DNA from: Epiperipatus broadwayi
Lineage: Eukaryota; Onychophora; Udeonychophora; Euonychophora; Peripatidae
Reading direction: 5' to 3'
DNA length: 64,000 nt
Assembly: GCA_028023455.1 (NCBI GenBank)
Contig: JAQFVV010012423.1
Span: 3,209,753-3,273,752 of the forward strand
The notes beneath the pieces were generated by a model that saw nothing but the letters and a program-made list of their open reading frames with translations, searched no databases and was not told where the DNA came from. Of this stretch, positions 47,005-59,699 are shown piece by piece. Position numbers and translations under genes: made by a program. Every line of letters begins with the position of its first letter. Within the stretch, counting starts at the first letter, position 1.

Positions 47005-47260
47005 GAGTAATTTGAACTCATGATTTTTCAGTTGATTCATCCTCCACTCCTACTCAAGCATCTGATACACATGACCACACACATGAAAAGATACATGATC
47101 ATCAACATATGTATTTCATGCAGAATAAGCACTCATCAGTTATACCAGATCATAATATCTAACACATATATACAATCAGTGCTCAGTTTATATTAAGATA
47201 GCAACTTCTCAAACTTTAATTGACTGGCTTTAATCTTCTCACCCTTTTAAGTATAAATAT
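47005..47260 (+). repeat. FB family copy 6 (left arm and start of centre)
   Basis: The sequence tttgaactcatgatttttc, then cctccactcc, acacatgaccacacacatg, aataagcactcatcagtta and cagtgctcagtttatattaa matches FB copies 1 and 5 in order. The central hairpin is only partly present and the right arm is absent. Confidence 0.6.
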
Positions 47261-47269
47261 AATCAAAAT

Positions 47270-48530
47270 GCTTTAATCAAACACAAAAACACCACTTTTT
47301 CTTAAGATAGGACTCACCTAACTTACCAAATATAGATAAAGATTATATAAAATGAAACGCTATTTCTTTCAATAAAGTTGATCACATTACTAAAACTTCT
47401 GGGCCATTTTCATGAAAATGACGTAAAATACTCTCCATACTGTTAATATCATAATTTTAAATTTGTCAATGTTCTCAAAGATTCACCAATAATTATGCAT
47501 ATTTTATCATGAGTAAAAAAAAAAAACTTTAGCAATGCTATGATTGGGATCAATCAGTTATTTTAAGTCCAATAAAACAATATGCCACTTTTATTCTGCA
47601 TTCAAGTTGAAGATAAATCATCCGAATTTTATTGCCTACAGAAAAATGCCAAATTACATCAAATTATTATCTTTCCTGAATATTTGTTTTCAATTCTTTT
47701 TGGGCAATATTTTCTGCCCAATGAATTTTATAAAAAAAATATTTGTCATTATAATAATAATGACAATGAGTTTTACACTGAAATTTAAAGCTCAAAAATG
47801 CATTTCCATATATTTCAAAATTTCATAAGATTTCATAAATGTATTTAGTTTCATTGCAAATATATAGATTTGATTTAGTGCATTAACATTCATTTTTTTC
47901 TCAAATTATATTTAGTTATTTTATTAAATGTACATTTTACCATCATAAAAACTACCTGTATTGCCTCTTGTAAAATATTTTTAGAGATTTTTTTTTCGAA
48001 GTATCAGATTTTAATATTTCATTTCAAGCAGATAGGGCATTAGTTAGAAAAGATTAAGGGTGATACAATTTGTAGATTAGATCATGTACTTCAATGCCCA
48101 TTGATACTATATTAATGGAATCCATTTCCATCTCCCCAAGCAATCCCACTATTGGAAATTTCTTAAAAATATTTTACTCACAAACTATAATTCATACAAA
48201 TGTATAATGCACCAAAGCAATTTATCACTTTCAGTAGACTTTGAATGTTATGGAATCAATTTTTTAATTGATTAGTATGACAACAAACTGAAAATTTGAT
48301 ATTTATAATCCATTTCCAAGATTCTTTAGTTAAGAATTTGTATTTTGAAAACATTGTTATTTTTTAATAATAATAAAAAAAAATATTATGAACATACTAT
48401 TGTTCAGATTATTTTTATCTAAATATTCAAAAGCTTATAAATTTAATAAATAATACATTTCACATTGAATTTGAAAAACACAAAACCAAACTTTGCTATT
48501 TGTCGAAATAAAACTAATCACAAATGTAAA
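47270..48530. other. Non-coding AT-rich stretch
   Basis: Overlapping short frames at 47,544-47,828 have no recognisable domain and are probably chance. No repeats were seen. Confidence 0.4.
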
Positions 48531-48532
48531 AA

Positions 48533-49200
48533 AAAAAAAAAAAAGATTACAATAATGTTCAATGAATTTTCTCAAAATATGAAAATAAAGATTGATTATG
48601 ATGAGTTAGAAGAAGTGAACAGCTACAAATATCTTGGTCTGATTATTAATACAGATGGAAACATAATGGATGAAATTAATTATAGAATTAAACTTGTTTT
48701 GTATCATTTTGGTAGAAAGAATTTGATACTAAAAGGAAATATGCCTATGTGGTTGAAAAGAAAGGTTTTAATAAATGTGTTTTACCAGTTTTTATTTATG
48801 GATCTGAGATTTGAACACTTAATAGAAGAGCAATATAGAGTCTTCAGACCTCTCAAGAAGTATGGAGAGATGCATGTTAGGAATAACAAGAAGAGATCAA
48901 AAACACAATATATGGGTAAGAGAACAAACAGGTGTTATTGACTTCATTGAAAAAATTAAAAGACTAAAGTGGAGATGGCTAGACATATTTCTAGAAGAGA
49001 TGATAATAGATAGACAATTGAAATTTAAAATGGGATTTTAAGAGATTGTAAAAGACCCAGACCACATGTGAGATGGATTGAGGAAATAAGAAAGTGTGCA
49101 GTGGTGATGTGGAGAAGAGAGGCTAAAGATCAGAGAATATGTTTTGAACTTGGAGAGACCTTCATCCTGCAGTTGATTTATGATGATGATGATGAATGGT
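48533..49200 (+). mobile_element. RTE 3' fragment, 5'-truncated
   Basis: It begins at the MFNEFSQNMKIKIDYDELEEVNSYKYLG segment (48,555 on) of the RTE C-terminal region, directly after an A16 run at 48,529-48,544, and ends with the family (TGATGATGATGA) tail at about 49,180-49,194. The frame is lost after about 48,940. Here the position of the 29,270 stop codon is Glu (MFNEFSQ), which shows that the stop in the long copy is a private mutation. Confidence 0.85.
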
Positions 49201-49204
49201 GAGT

Positions 49205-49565
49205 GGATTGAAAAATTGATTAATAAAAATATTTCCATTATAACATAAAAGATTTCAAAACTTAACAATAATTCATAATTATATGCAAGTGTAATAAAAC
49301 ATTATTAATGACTTATATGATAATCTCATATCAAATTCTTCATGTATAAAACCGATATATATATATATATATATATATTATATCGGAATATATATATATA
49401 TATATATCAAATTGTATGTTTAAAGGATGTTATGTACAACCAAAATATTACCACTAAATTCAGATAGTAGAGAGCACATTATCATAATCCAATCAGTGCA
49501 TTGTAAATCTACAATCTTTAAGTTATAATAACCATTAGTCTTGGTAAACACTTTTAGTGCTAGTA
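49205..49565. other. Non-coding stretch with AT runs
   Basis: Contains two short AT runs (49,359-49,378 and 49,389-49,407) around a cgatat/atatcg inverted repeat. Nothing else was seen. Confidence 0.45.
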
Positions 49566-49570
49566 TTTTT

Positions 49571-49670
49571 TTCCATGTGTCAAAGCATCAGCCTGGAAGT
49601 GAACCCATGAACCTAGGACAATTGCTTGTAAGGCCACTGTGCTGACCACTCAACCACCAATGCTTGACTT
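49571..49670 (-). mobile_element. tRNA-derived SINE-like element
   Basis: On the minus strand: gtcaagcattggtggttgag, tggtcagcacag, aagcaattgtcctagg, atgggttcacttccaggct, tgatgctttgacacatgg. The first part fits a pol III A box (TGGTTGAGTGG) and the gggttcacttcc part a B box. Same family as 50,609-50,700 and 15,134-15,228. Confidence 0.65.
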
Positions 49671-49674
49671 TTCA

Positions 49675-50600
49675 GTGCTCATATTAAACTTAAATATTGC
49701 AATTTATTCAAATATGTAAACTCTGTTAGTAATTAACATAATAAAATTATTTTTGCTGTTAATTAGTCTGGCTAATATATAATAAATAGGTGTAATGCTA
49801 ATTAAAGAATATTGCATGTGAATATTCATCAAAAAATATCCTTATAACTTATTTATCATTTCAAATTAAAAATAATGTTTTTTACTCTACACTCACTAAT
49901 ATTGCTTCCATCTAAGATTTCAATGGCATACACATTTGCTAAACTTATTAACAATATATCAATAACTTCATAATGCAATGCTTAATCTTATGATAATATT
50001 TTATCATATTACATATTGAAATATTAAAAAGCTTTAGTATCAAAAACAAAATGACCTCATAGAAGAATATATTGATATAAAAATGAGGATAAAGCTGTCA
50101 TAGTGTTTATATCATTCATCCAAATAATTAGATAATTATTATTTGAGGAAAATACTCCACATATAAGAGAATCTTATGTTATTCAAAAAATTACATGTAA
50201 TATTTACATCATAATCTTTTCACTTGGTATGTAATATTTTGTGTTTAAAAAAATTTGATATACAATGAAATAATATTTTAGTAGATGATGCATTGTGCAA
50301 TACAGCCTCTTTTTTAAATGTGGCAACATTTTCTTCATATTTTAAATGTTTTTTTTTTTTATTTGTACCATATTTACATTATATAAAAGTAATGTCAGAC
50401 AATATTTATGTCCCATGCAAAGAAAGAAATACACTGAAAATGTGCATTGTAATGTTAATGTATGTAATGCAGCTTCGATTGTTGTTAATATTATAACATT
50501 GTGACAAAAGTTTTTGAAAACCTTTGGTCACTCTTTTCCTGATAATTCTGATAGAATTTTATGTGAACAATAATACCTTTTTTGAATTTTTTTTTTTAAA
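49675..50600. other. Non-coding AT-rich stretch
   Basis: No convincing feature between the two SINE-like copies. Confidence 0.45.
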
Positions 50601-50608
50601 AAACATTA

Positions 50609-50700
50609 GTCAAGCATTGGTAGCCAAGTGGTTAGCACAGTTATAATTGCCCTGGGTTCACTTCCTGTTCAACACTTTGACATATGGGCAAAAATAATAT
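50609..50700 (+). mobile_element. tRNA-derived SINE-like element
   Basis: gtcaagcattggtagccaag, tggttagcacag, attgccctgggttcacttcc, tgttcaacactttgacatat, then an A-rich tail. A box TAGCCAAGTGG and B box GGTTCACTTCC are both visible. Clear target-site repeats were not seen. Confidence 0.65.
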
Positions 50701-50704
50701 TACT

Positions 50705-51595
50705 AATAGAAACTTTATACCAAAGATAACCAATATTTTATCTAAGCATCATTGCTTCAACTATAAATTTATATGTGCCACTCAACTTTTGTACTGTTAT
50801 TTAATTTTTATAATAAATACAGCATGCTGTAGTTAAATACTATTTATCATTTCTTTCATAATATAATAATGTTCCTTAATAAATATTTTGAGTCTGCTTT
50901 GTTCAAACAGTCTTCTAATCTTCGGAGTCAAACAAAACAAGTTTAAAATTTGGATAAATCAGAATAACCTCATTTTGTTTTTAATTGCTTTCATTGATAT
51001 CATGCTTTTCATCAGGAAAAAAAAAACTATAAGGTTTAAAAAAAAGTTACAAAATGAAAGTTAAAACCAATCACAGACTCACTCTGAATTAATTTTAAAT
51101 TTTAGAAAAATATGAAATATATAATTACATATAAATTCAGAAGAATTTAATTTTTAGTTTAACTCTGTAATTTGAATTTTGTTATAATGTTTTTCTGATT
51201 ATTAAAAATGCTTTGTGATTATGTTTAAAATGTTTTTTTTTATTATAGTATTGCTTTAAAAGATTAAGAGTTTAAAATGCTAATTAATGTATCAATTCAT
51301 CAAATTTTCTGAATGCACTTTACGTTGGCTATACCTACATTTAAATAGAGATAAATCACAAATAAATACAGACTAATTCAGAAATTTTGATAAGTATTTG
51401 AGAATATGTTAGAAATGTTATCTTGGATGCACTTGGAAGTACATAAATAATGTTTTTAATTAAATTATTTTTGTCAGAGTATGAACTTATTTTTGTTATA
51501 GATTCATTACAAACACCTATACTACATTCAACATGAACACGAGAAAAGAAATCAAATCAGATGTCATATGACCTAATTTAATAAGTTTGTGATTA
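50705..51595. other. Non-coding AT-rich stretch
   Basis: No feature was recognised. Confidence 0.5.
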
Positions 51596-51600
51596 CAAAT

Positions 51601-51880
51601 GTTGTATATAGAGCTCACAAAACAAACTCTTAACAAGCTTTATAGAATACCCCCAACCTCAGACTGTTTTCTGCTACTGGTGTCCTCAGGGTGCTAGGAT
51701 ATTCAATCATTAGATTAATAGTTATACATTAGATAAAGTGATGGCCTTGTTCTGATATTTTTAATCTAATGATTGAATATCCTAGCACCTCACTGAGGAC
51801 AACAGTAGCAGAAAATGGTCTGAGGTTGGGGTATTCTATAAAACTTGTTAAGAGTTTGTTTTGCCAGCTCTATGTATAAC
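51601..51880. repeat. Palindrome with ~118-bp arms, hammerhead-like core in each arm
   Basis: Arms 51,601-51,718 and 51,760-51,880 are inverted complements with a few differences, round a 41-bp spacer. Reading outward, each arm contains CTGAGGA (right 51,793-51,799; left 51,683-51,689 on the minus strand), a short stem region with cagtagca, and GAAA (right 51,811-51,814). CTGAGGA fits the hammerhead core CUGANGA. Geometry and polarity match the PLE pairs, so it is probably a head-to-head pair of PLE 3' ends with no coding part left. Confidence 0.7.
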
Positions 51881-52184
51881 ATATATTTATTACAAGTTGT
51901 TATAAATTATTACTTATATTAAAGCTAAGCAAAACAATACATACAAGTTTTTATAATAAAGCTAGATTACTGCATTGAAGGAGTATATACTGTTGGATAG
52001 ACGGATGGATGAGAGATAGAAAAAAATAATGTGTTGATGGTGGTATTATCTTCCTTTTTGTAGGAAATAAACATTATTAAGAAAGTGTCATTTTTAAATT
52101 TAAAAAAACATGTTTGACAATATACTGCATAAATATGATTCTGAAATATTGGCTCTTTTAACAAATTTGTAAAAACAATTATGC

Positions 52185-52332
52185 TGAATTAGTAAATTAA
52201 ATTTAATATATATATATATAAACATAATAAATTATCAAAGGAAAAAAAAAATATAATTTATTATGAATTAGTAAATTAAATTTAATATATATATATATAA
52301 ACATAATAAATTATCAAAGGAAAAAAAAAATA
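52185..52332 (+). repeat. 79-bp tandem duplication
   Basis: Sequence beginning tgaattagtaaattaaattt repeats with a 79-bp period (52,185 and 52,264). As far as both units extend they look identical, including an internal AT run and an A10 tract. Confidence 0.9.
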
Positions 52333-52334
52333 GG

Positions 52335-53560
52335 TTTTGCCAGAAAGTTTTGCTTATGTGTCAATGAAATATATAAATAAATAAATTAAGTTTATTTATT
52401 ATGACATAGCTAATCTCTAAAATATATCCCTTTTATAGCTCTATAAAAAGTATCATATGTTCAAAATGTCATATGATTGATAAAAGTAATAAACATGCAT
52501 TATTAAAACTTGAAACTTTATAATGCAGTAATAGATCATGCTGGCATTAGTGATTAAAAACATTTTTATATTATTTAAACTTAGTGATCATTTCAAACTA
52601 TTAATTGAAACCAAAATAAGCAAACAAACAACTTTACCCAAAAACCATAACACTTTTTTTTTATGAATTACATTTTTAAAATATTTTATTCAGGTTAAGA
52701 GCTTAAAAATTAATAATGCAAATTTATATATAATTTCTCAAATTCCAATAACTTGTTCAGTTTTGCCATTTCCATGCAAATGCCTTCACTTTTCTATTAA
52801 TGGATAATCCCAAAATATAAAGCAGCTGACATTGATTTATAGGCAAATTGTTTCTTTTTATTTTAGGACAATTTTTATATCATGCATTTATATTAACTCT
52901 AATAACAAATCACGCATATTTTATTAACCCCAGAACATATAATATCTATATAAAGCATTACACTAAAAACAACCTATTCATTGAATATTTTATCATAATG
53001 AACAAACTAATAAATCAATGACCATATGATGTTTTTTTCTAAACCAATGGTTGGTATTTATATATAATCATCTTTAACTATAGATATGACTTCAATTATA
53101 GTTTACCATAGATATTAACATAATAATATAATTGTGCTATATATTTTAGCAACTACCTGAACATCATAGACTGACGTTTAATGATAAAACTTGTTATTAA
53201 TATTTTATGTTGATTTTTAAATGACATTGTTTTAAAATTCATTTTCTAAAAACTTTTTTTTTATTTTAGTGTGGAAAATGTGAATATTTTAAAGACTTGT
53301 TCATCAAATTTTAAAAGTAGTGATGAAATAAAAGTTATATACTTACCTATTTGAACAGCACATGTAAAATAAAAAATAAAAAGATTACGATAAAATAGTT
53401 AATTTACAATAACAATAATAATTATATTTATTAAAATATTACAAAATACTTATAAATACTCTAAATGTTGAACATATACATATATATTGAGTTTTGTTTA
53501 TTTAAAAAAACCACTTAAAATTAAATATTACATTATCTGAGTACATCTATGTGTAATTTA
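52335..53560. other. Non-coding AT-rich stretch
   Basis: No feature was recognised. Confidence 0.5.
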
Positions 53561-54310
<750 letters not shown>

Positions 54311-54682
54311 AGAAACCATTGATATCTTTAAAAGTTCAGAATGTATCAACAAACATGATTATACATGCAAATTATCTTCTATTTAGGATTTTTTTTAAAG
54401 TTATTAATCTAAATTATTTCTCATAAAATTATTTCTATTTTATCTTAATAGAATGTTCATCATTGCTATACATCAGTGCTTACAGTGCTTCCACAATTAT
54501 TTTATAATATATTTTATCCAACTGATGACCAGTATAACCAGATCAAAACATTAGTTTATACATATATTATAAATTGCCAGTTATAATATTACAAACTATA
54601 ATTATAATTTTTAAAATTCACCCAAAGTATTACCTAAAATAATAAAGAACCATATAGAAATAAACATTTAGCAATTGTAAAT

Positions 54683-54840
54683 CCCTAAAAAATTATATGT
54701 GAGTTGGATGAATGAAATAAAAAAAATTGTCAATGTGGTATGGAAAAGAGAGATTACAGATAGGAGAAATTAAATTAAACTTAAAGAATCCTTTATTCTG
54801 TAATGAAATTGCAAAGGTTAGAATGATGGTGATACTGATA
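54683..54840 (+). mobile_element. Old RTE 3' fragment
   Basis: atgtgagttggatgaatgaa, then tggtatggaaaagagagatt, ataggagaaa and ctttattctgtaatgaa follow the last about 50 codons of the RTE ORF (HVRWMDEIRK to FILQW) with many substitutions. The tail reads atgatggtgat. Confidence 0.6.
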
Positions 54841-54844
54841 TATG

Positions 54845-55670
54845 AATGAAATAAATATAAGAGCCATTAACAAATTTAACCATATCCAATATAAAATGCC
54901 AAAAATGATACAGATTGTTATTATTTGTAATCATTGTTTATCAGACTACAAAGATAATAAATATCTCTCTCAGTAATTAGATTTTATGTAAATGTAGATA
55001 TTGTCCAAAATGGTATGCTAATAATATCCCATTATATTCTATTTAAGGTCACCTTATATCTAAAAAAATATTTTTTTAAAAAAATATATTCATGTTGAAG
55101 TATCACTGGTGTAGAATTAATACATTTGCATGCTGTATTTCAATCAAAATTAAAACCTTTTTTTGTTAATCCATTTCTTAGCCAGCTAACTAACCATCTA
55201 ATATAAGCTGATAAAAGTGTAACTAGATATTCTTAGCAAATTATAAAATGTAAGCTAAAAAAATGTACACTCTAACCATAGTCTAATTGATAGTATGATA
55301 AATAATGATGTTTTGTTACATATGTGCATGTTGAAGCAGTCGGATCTGAGTTCGATCATAGCTTCATGTTATTTACCCTAATACTAACCTTAAATTTCCG
55401 ATGCAATGGGGCTTTATATGTTCAATCCACGCTAATTTCCATAATGAATAACTTATTTCAAATGCGTAGTAAAATTAATTAGTTTAGTTTAAATTTGATC
55501 AATTCTCTAAATAAATTCATGATAAAATATTCATGAATTTATATATATTAAATTGTGTGGATTGTGTATATATATATTTGTAAGTATTAAATATATATAA
55601 TTGTTCGAAAGTTTCATTGCATCGGGAATACTTGTTTTTTTCACCTTTAAATAATTTGTAAAGTTTTGTG
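54845..55670. other. Non-coding AT-rich stretch
   Basis: A tRNA-like gagttcgatcata string at about 55,350 resembles a B box, but no matching A box was found. Nothing else was seen. Confidence 0.4.
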
Positions 55671-55678
55671 ATTAAAAG

Positions 55679-55855
55679 CTACATTCCTTCCATAGGCTTT
55701 CAAATTCTCAAAAACAACAGTAAAGTTTTATTAATTAAAAAAGATAAGAATTCAATTTCTAATTAAAATCATTTCAGATTTTAAGAATTCATTTTCTAAT
55801 TAGGAAAGGAATTCAAAAATTAGTTTGAAAGCCTTATCGAAGGAGTGTATCTGAA
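55679..55855. repeat. Inverted repeat with nested direct repeats
   Basis: tacattccttccataggctt...caaa at 55,680-55,708 is mirrored by tttgaaagccttatcgaagg-agtgta at 55,826-55,851. Between them agaattcaatttctaatta and agaattcattttctaatta form a direct repeat (about 55,747 and 55,786). It may be a small MITE. Confidence 0.5.
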
Positions 55856-55859
55856 AACA

Positions 55860-58200
55860 ACTAATGGATAATAAAAGAGCGCTAGCCTAAGGCATCTGTG
55901 AACAGTATATATAGCTCTGAAAAGTCGGAAGGGGGTGGGATCTTTGTTGTAAAGTAGTACAGTGAACACTGTGTGCGTTAAATTGTATTCATCATGATAG
56001 AGGGCTAGAACATCAGGAATCTGGCTACGGTTCCATGAAGTCACTAGAAATCTTCAATAGTGCTGCTGAATCTTTCCGGACCGATCAGACTGCTAACATC
56101 ATGAAAAGCTACTAAAAATGCTGTTCCAATAATCAACCAAATGGTGCCTACATTTCACCGACTTGGATGTGTAACTTAAGAACCTAGCACGGAAGGGTAA
56201 TATATTTCTCATGAACTCTAAACTCTCTGGCCAGTTCGAACTTTATTTTACACTCCTTTTTAAGAGCTCTTTATTCTCTAATGTAAAAATCTTTCTAACA
56301 CCTTTTATTTACGCTATTGTAAATCTATATCTTAATTCTTTAATCTCTAGTCTTTAAACTTTTCTCTTCTTACTTGGCGGTTCAGTTAATATATATATTT
56401 GTGTGCTTTATTAATGTTCGTTTATTTAAAATTATATGCCAATAATCTCTCGACTCGATGAGCTCCTTTGTTCTATTTGCCTCACGCAAATAATATATTA
56501 ATTTTAAATAGTAATTCTCGCCCATTAGAACTAAATTTATAAGTTCTATCAATCATCGAGTCGAAAGAAATATTACATGTTTACTATTTTTATAATTGGC
56601 TAATAATCAATTATTAGCTCCGTTTTTACCTATGTCCCCAGCTCCTATCTAATACACAAAGGTTTATATATTCACAAAATGTTAAAATATTATTTTCTCG
56701 TTCCACTAATATTTATTAACTCAAATATAATGTTAAATGTTTTATTGCAAAAGGGCCGATAAAGGGTTAAATAGATTCTAATTCAACTTTTGTTATTTGT
56801 ATTAAGATTCAGTAAGAGCACGATGATTAGGGCATAATTAATATAACTTACAAATACTTTCAAATAGTTTGTTAAAAGCTCATTTGACTTTAATTAATTG
56901 ATCAAGTTATCACGTCGAGCATTCTATATGGGTTTTAGTTTTCAATGATAACTATCAAGTCATCATCATCGAACGTTGCTGACGTAGGGCAATGTTCCGC
57001 TCCGTTATTCTGGTCGGTGATCATATTTCTCTTATTTAAAATTATCAAGAAGAAAGTACTTCCGCTCCCTTCATAGTAGTCAAAGGGCGTAAGACTTGTT
57101 AAATGCAAGCCACCATAGGACTTCGATCATCGACTAGCAATCGTCTTTCAAGTGGATTTTCTGGAAAAGCCTGCTCGGATGCTCGTAATTCGTGATGAAT
57201 TGATTTAAATTAAAGTCGAACAAATTCTCAAATATATTATTAATTAAATCTGATTTCACATCAAGATTAAAGTTATGCCCTAAAATATGTATCTTCCTCT
57301 TCGTGAATAGATTTTCGAATGTGAAAATAAATATCACATTCCATCGTAATCAAATTAGAGCAATCATTTCCTTCATTAATAAATACCTTTATCAGCCTTT
57401 ATATTTCTTGTTGGGGGCATAGGCAGAGACTTTCAATTTACGTAATACTTGTTGGCATATGATAAGGACCGCCACTCTTATTATAATTGTAAGATATCTT
57501 AAAGACTAGAGGTAATTAATGCATTCTTTATTTTATGAAACAAAACAAATTATTTTTATTAAATATTTTCTAACATACTTGGTTTTCTTAGTTCATTATT
57601 CTTTTTATAATTATTTAAATGTTAATACCCACTGTCTGTGTTGGCAACCCGAACATACATATGATTCAATTTATAAAATTATTCAAAGTATATAAATTCT
57701 TAGATATTAGTGTTACTCAGGAGTCTCTAGTCCTCACCAACCATTGAGCTAGTTCTTGGCGCATAGCACTGTGCCGTCGATTTCTGCTATCTGAGCTGTT
57801 GAGTTGGGTTTGAATTCAGTTTTGGTTCAGCTGAGTTTGAATCCGATTTGACTTGTGGTGGTGGTGGGTTTCGACCGGTACAATGTTTGCATGTAAAAAT
57901 ATTTTTTAAAAAATGCAAACACTTTATATAATACTCAACCCACAATACATTTCCTTAGATTTTATAGATTCTATACAAATATAGACTCTCTTTGTAAATT
58001 ATGTCATATAAAAGATGATACACAAGATCATTTCCTTTATTCCTGCACTACTCTGGAAACATCATACAATGTCTACCATATACAGAAAGGTTATTATTTC
58101 AATTGATGAAATAAAAAATACATTTAAAAAACAACAACATCCCTGCTGTTAATGCAGCAACATACAGCCTTTATGCCTACAGGTGTACCAGAGGTACCTT
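55860..58200. other. GC-richer non-coding stretch of unknown nature
   Basis: More mixed in base composition than the surroundings (55,880-57,500 and 57,700-57,880), with no frame bearing a recognised domain. It holds an inverted repeat tcgactcgatga (56,458-56,469) / tcatcgagtcga (56,552-56,563) and a promoter-like agtatatatagctc at 55,903. It could be an untranslated exon, a non-coding RNA locus or a decayed element. Confidence 0.35.
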
Positions 58201-58208
58201 TGCTCTTG

Positions 58209-58511
58209 CTAATAACCACTGACACCACCCAGAAACATACTCAATAAAACTAGAATTGTGAACAAAAGGATACAGCATCCTAGGTCAATCAGATGTGTTT
58301 GCAGACACATTTTTACACTTGAAACCAAGATCCAGTCTATGAAATATAAGTGCAATATGGTGACACTTTTAATATCAGCAATTTTCAAATTTAAAGACAT
58401 GCAAGCATTAACTACACTAAATAGAAAACCAGATTCTAAAACAAACAAAAGGTACACAGAAATGATAATGACTTGGGTACTGAAAAGATCTATTAATTGA
58501 TCTCCTTGCAT
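58209..58511 (-). CDS. Possible small membrane protein or exon, unknown function
   Basis: A 100-codon minus-strand frame from ATG at 58,511. The translation starts MQGDQLIDLF and is strongly hydrophobic, with about three membrane-length segments (about residues 12-36, 50-66 and 78-96) separated by polar stretches (NLKIADIKS, QTHLIDLG). Codon use is mixed and does not simply follow the AT-rich background, which is why it is kept. The frame extends upstream past the ATG into the microsatellite (an artefact), so this start is chosen as the first Met after it. No family was recognised and no splice sites were established. It may be an exon or a chance frame. Confidence 0.3.
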   Translation of the reverse strand: MQGDQLIDLFSTQVIIISVYLLFVLESGFLFSVVNACMSLNLKIADIKSVTILHLYFIDWILVSSVKMCLQTHLIDLGCCILLFTILVLLSMFLGGVSGY

Positions 58512-58607
58512 AGTTGCAATTTGTTTTGCAATTGTAACAGAAATCAATACATTACTAGATGAGACTCTGTAACCCTTTAGACTCAATAAAGTTTTGCTTT
58601 GAAACAT

Positions 58608-58608
58608 T

Positions 58609-58640
<32 letters not shown>

Positions 58641-58656
58641 AATCATCATCATCATC

Positions 58657-58732
<76 letters not shown>

Positions 58733-58735
58733 AAA
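58608..58735. repeat. Compound trinucleotide microsatellite (ATC)n-(AAT)n-(AAC)n
   Basis: Three adjacent triplet arrays that differ stepwise: ATC units to about 58,656, AAT units to about 58,701, AAC units to about 58,732. The poly-Met, Asp, Tyr and Cys frames across it are artefacts. Confidence 0.95.
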
Positions 58736-58784
58736 TGAGAAAAAAAGAACAATAACATTAACAACAATTGGATAAAATAAACCA

Positions 58785-58790
<6 letters not shown>

Positions 58791-58858
<68 letters not shown>
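58791..58858. repeat. (AT)n microsatellite
   Basis: Continuous AT run. Confidence 0.95.
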
Positions 58859-58863
<5 letters not shown>

Positions 58864-58864
58864 G

Positions 58865-59480
58865 GCTATAATCTATATTAAACTAATTAAAAATTATTAA
58901 GGTTATTACAAAGCTAAATTTAAAGTGAGTTATGTAATTCAAAATATGTTTTTATATAACATTTTTTGTATCATGCACAGTATGCTGCAGTAATAAACTG
59001 TCAAACTCCATGCTCAGTTTACTGTATTTTGGTGCTTGAACTTCTTAAACTTCCATTCTATGGAGTCACTTGATTATTTATTTATTTATCTAATAATTAA
59101 ATATTTCACTATTATATACCGAAAGAATATTATCTTGTTCATAGATTATGTCATTCTTGAATGTTTTTAATCTAACATTATATGAACATTCGATTTTTCC
59201 AATAAAGTTCTGATGAATAAAGACCAATATTACAAGTGGGAAAAAGTGGATGCATTATTGTTAATAACATTTTATGATATTGCAGGTTACATACAATTCA
59301 ACGAAATACTTGATTTTATTATTTAATTATATTTACCTAAAGCACCAGCCTGATCCTAAGAAACAATATTACTTTATATGACATATTTAGAACAAAAAAA
59401 TGATGACAGTAAGTGCTAATGGTGTTAATACTAAATGAATACAGATTAAAGAAAGTAAACCATCAACTGAAGTAACTTAT
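58865..59480. other. Non-coding AT-rich stretch
   Basis: No feature was recognised. Confidence 0.45.
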
Positions 59481-59481
59481 T

Positions 59482-59688
59482 TCATTTTAGTATAGCTTTT
59501 TTCCAAATAATTTCATTTGTTATATTTGGAATTAATTTCCTGATAATATTAATAAGTAATGTAATACTGTAAATATTCTTTTGAGGGAAACTGTCAACAA
59601 AGTTAGATAGAGTGTGCACAATATGTTCATGCGTATCTGGGTTACTAAATAGGAAATTTATGCACTTATTGATTACTAAGGCTTGCAC
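59482..59688 (-). other. Possible coding exon, unknown protein
   Basis: A minus-strand frame with protein-like composition (ALVINKCINFLFSNPDTHEH, then VDSFPQKNIYS, NIIRKLIPNITNEIIWKKA). It mixes charged, polar and hydrophobic residues in a helical-repeat-like way, unlike the low-complexity frames elsewhere. It has no ATG, and the frame is closed upstream by TAG near 59,700. It could be a terminal exon ending in TGA, but no clear acceptor with a pyrimidine tract was seen. Confidence 0.25.
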
Positions 59689-59699
59689 TGGATGGCACT

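Noticed and set aside
47544-47828. Two overlapping frames of 94 and 68 codons
   Set aside because: Overlapping frames with Phe/Ile/Asn/Lys-rich composition, no motif and no conservation evidence.
55320-55370. Possible SINE around gagttcgatcata
   Set aside because: Only a B-box-like string; it does not match either SINE-like family and has no A box or target-site duplication.
57134-57337. 67-codon minus frame ending RLFQKIHLKDDC
   Set aside because: Somewhat protein-like, but no family, start context or splice signal was found; the GC-richer block it lies in is described as non-coding.
57715-57880. Possible tRNA gene near gggtttgaattcag / gagtttgaatccgat
   Set aside because: B-box-like strings occur, but no cloverleaf could be drawn and the A box is missing.
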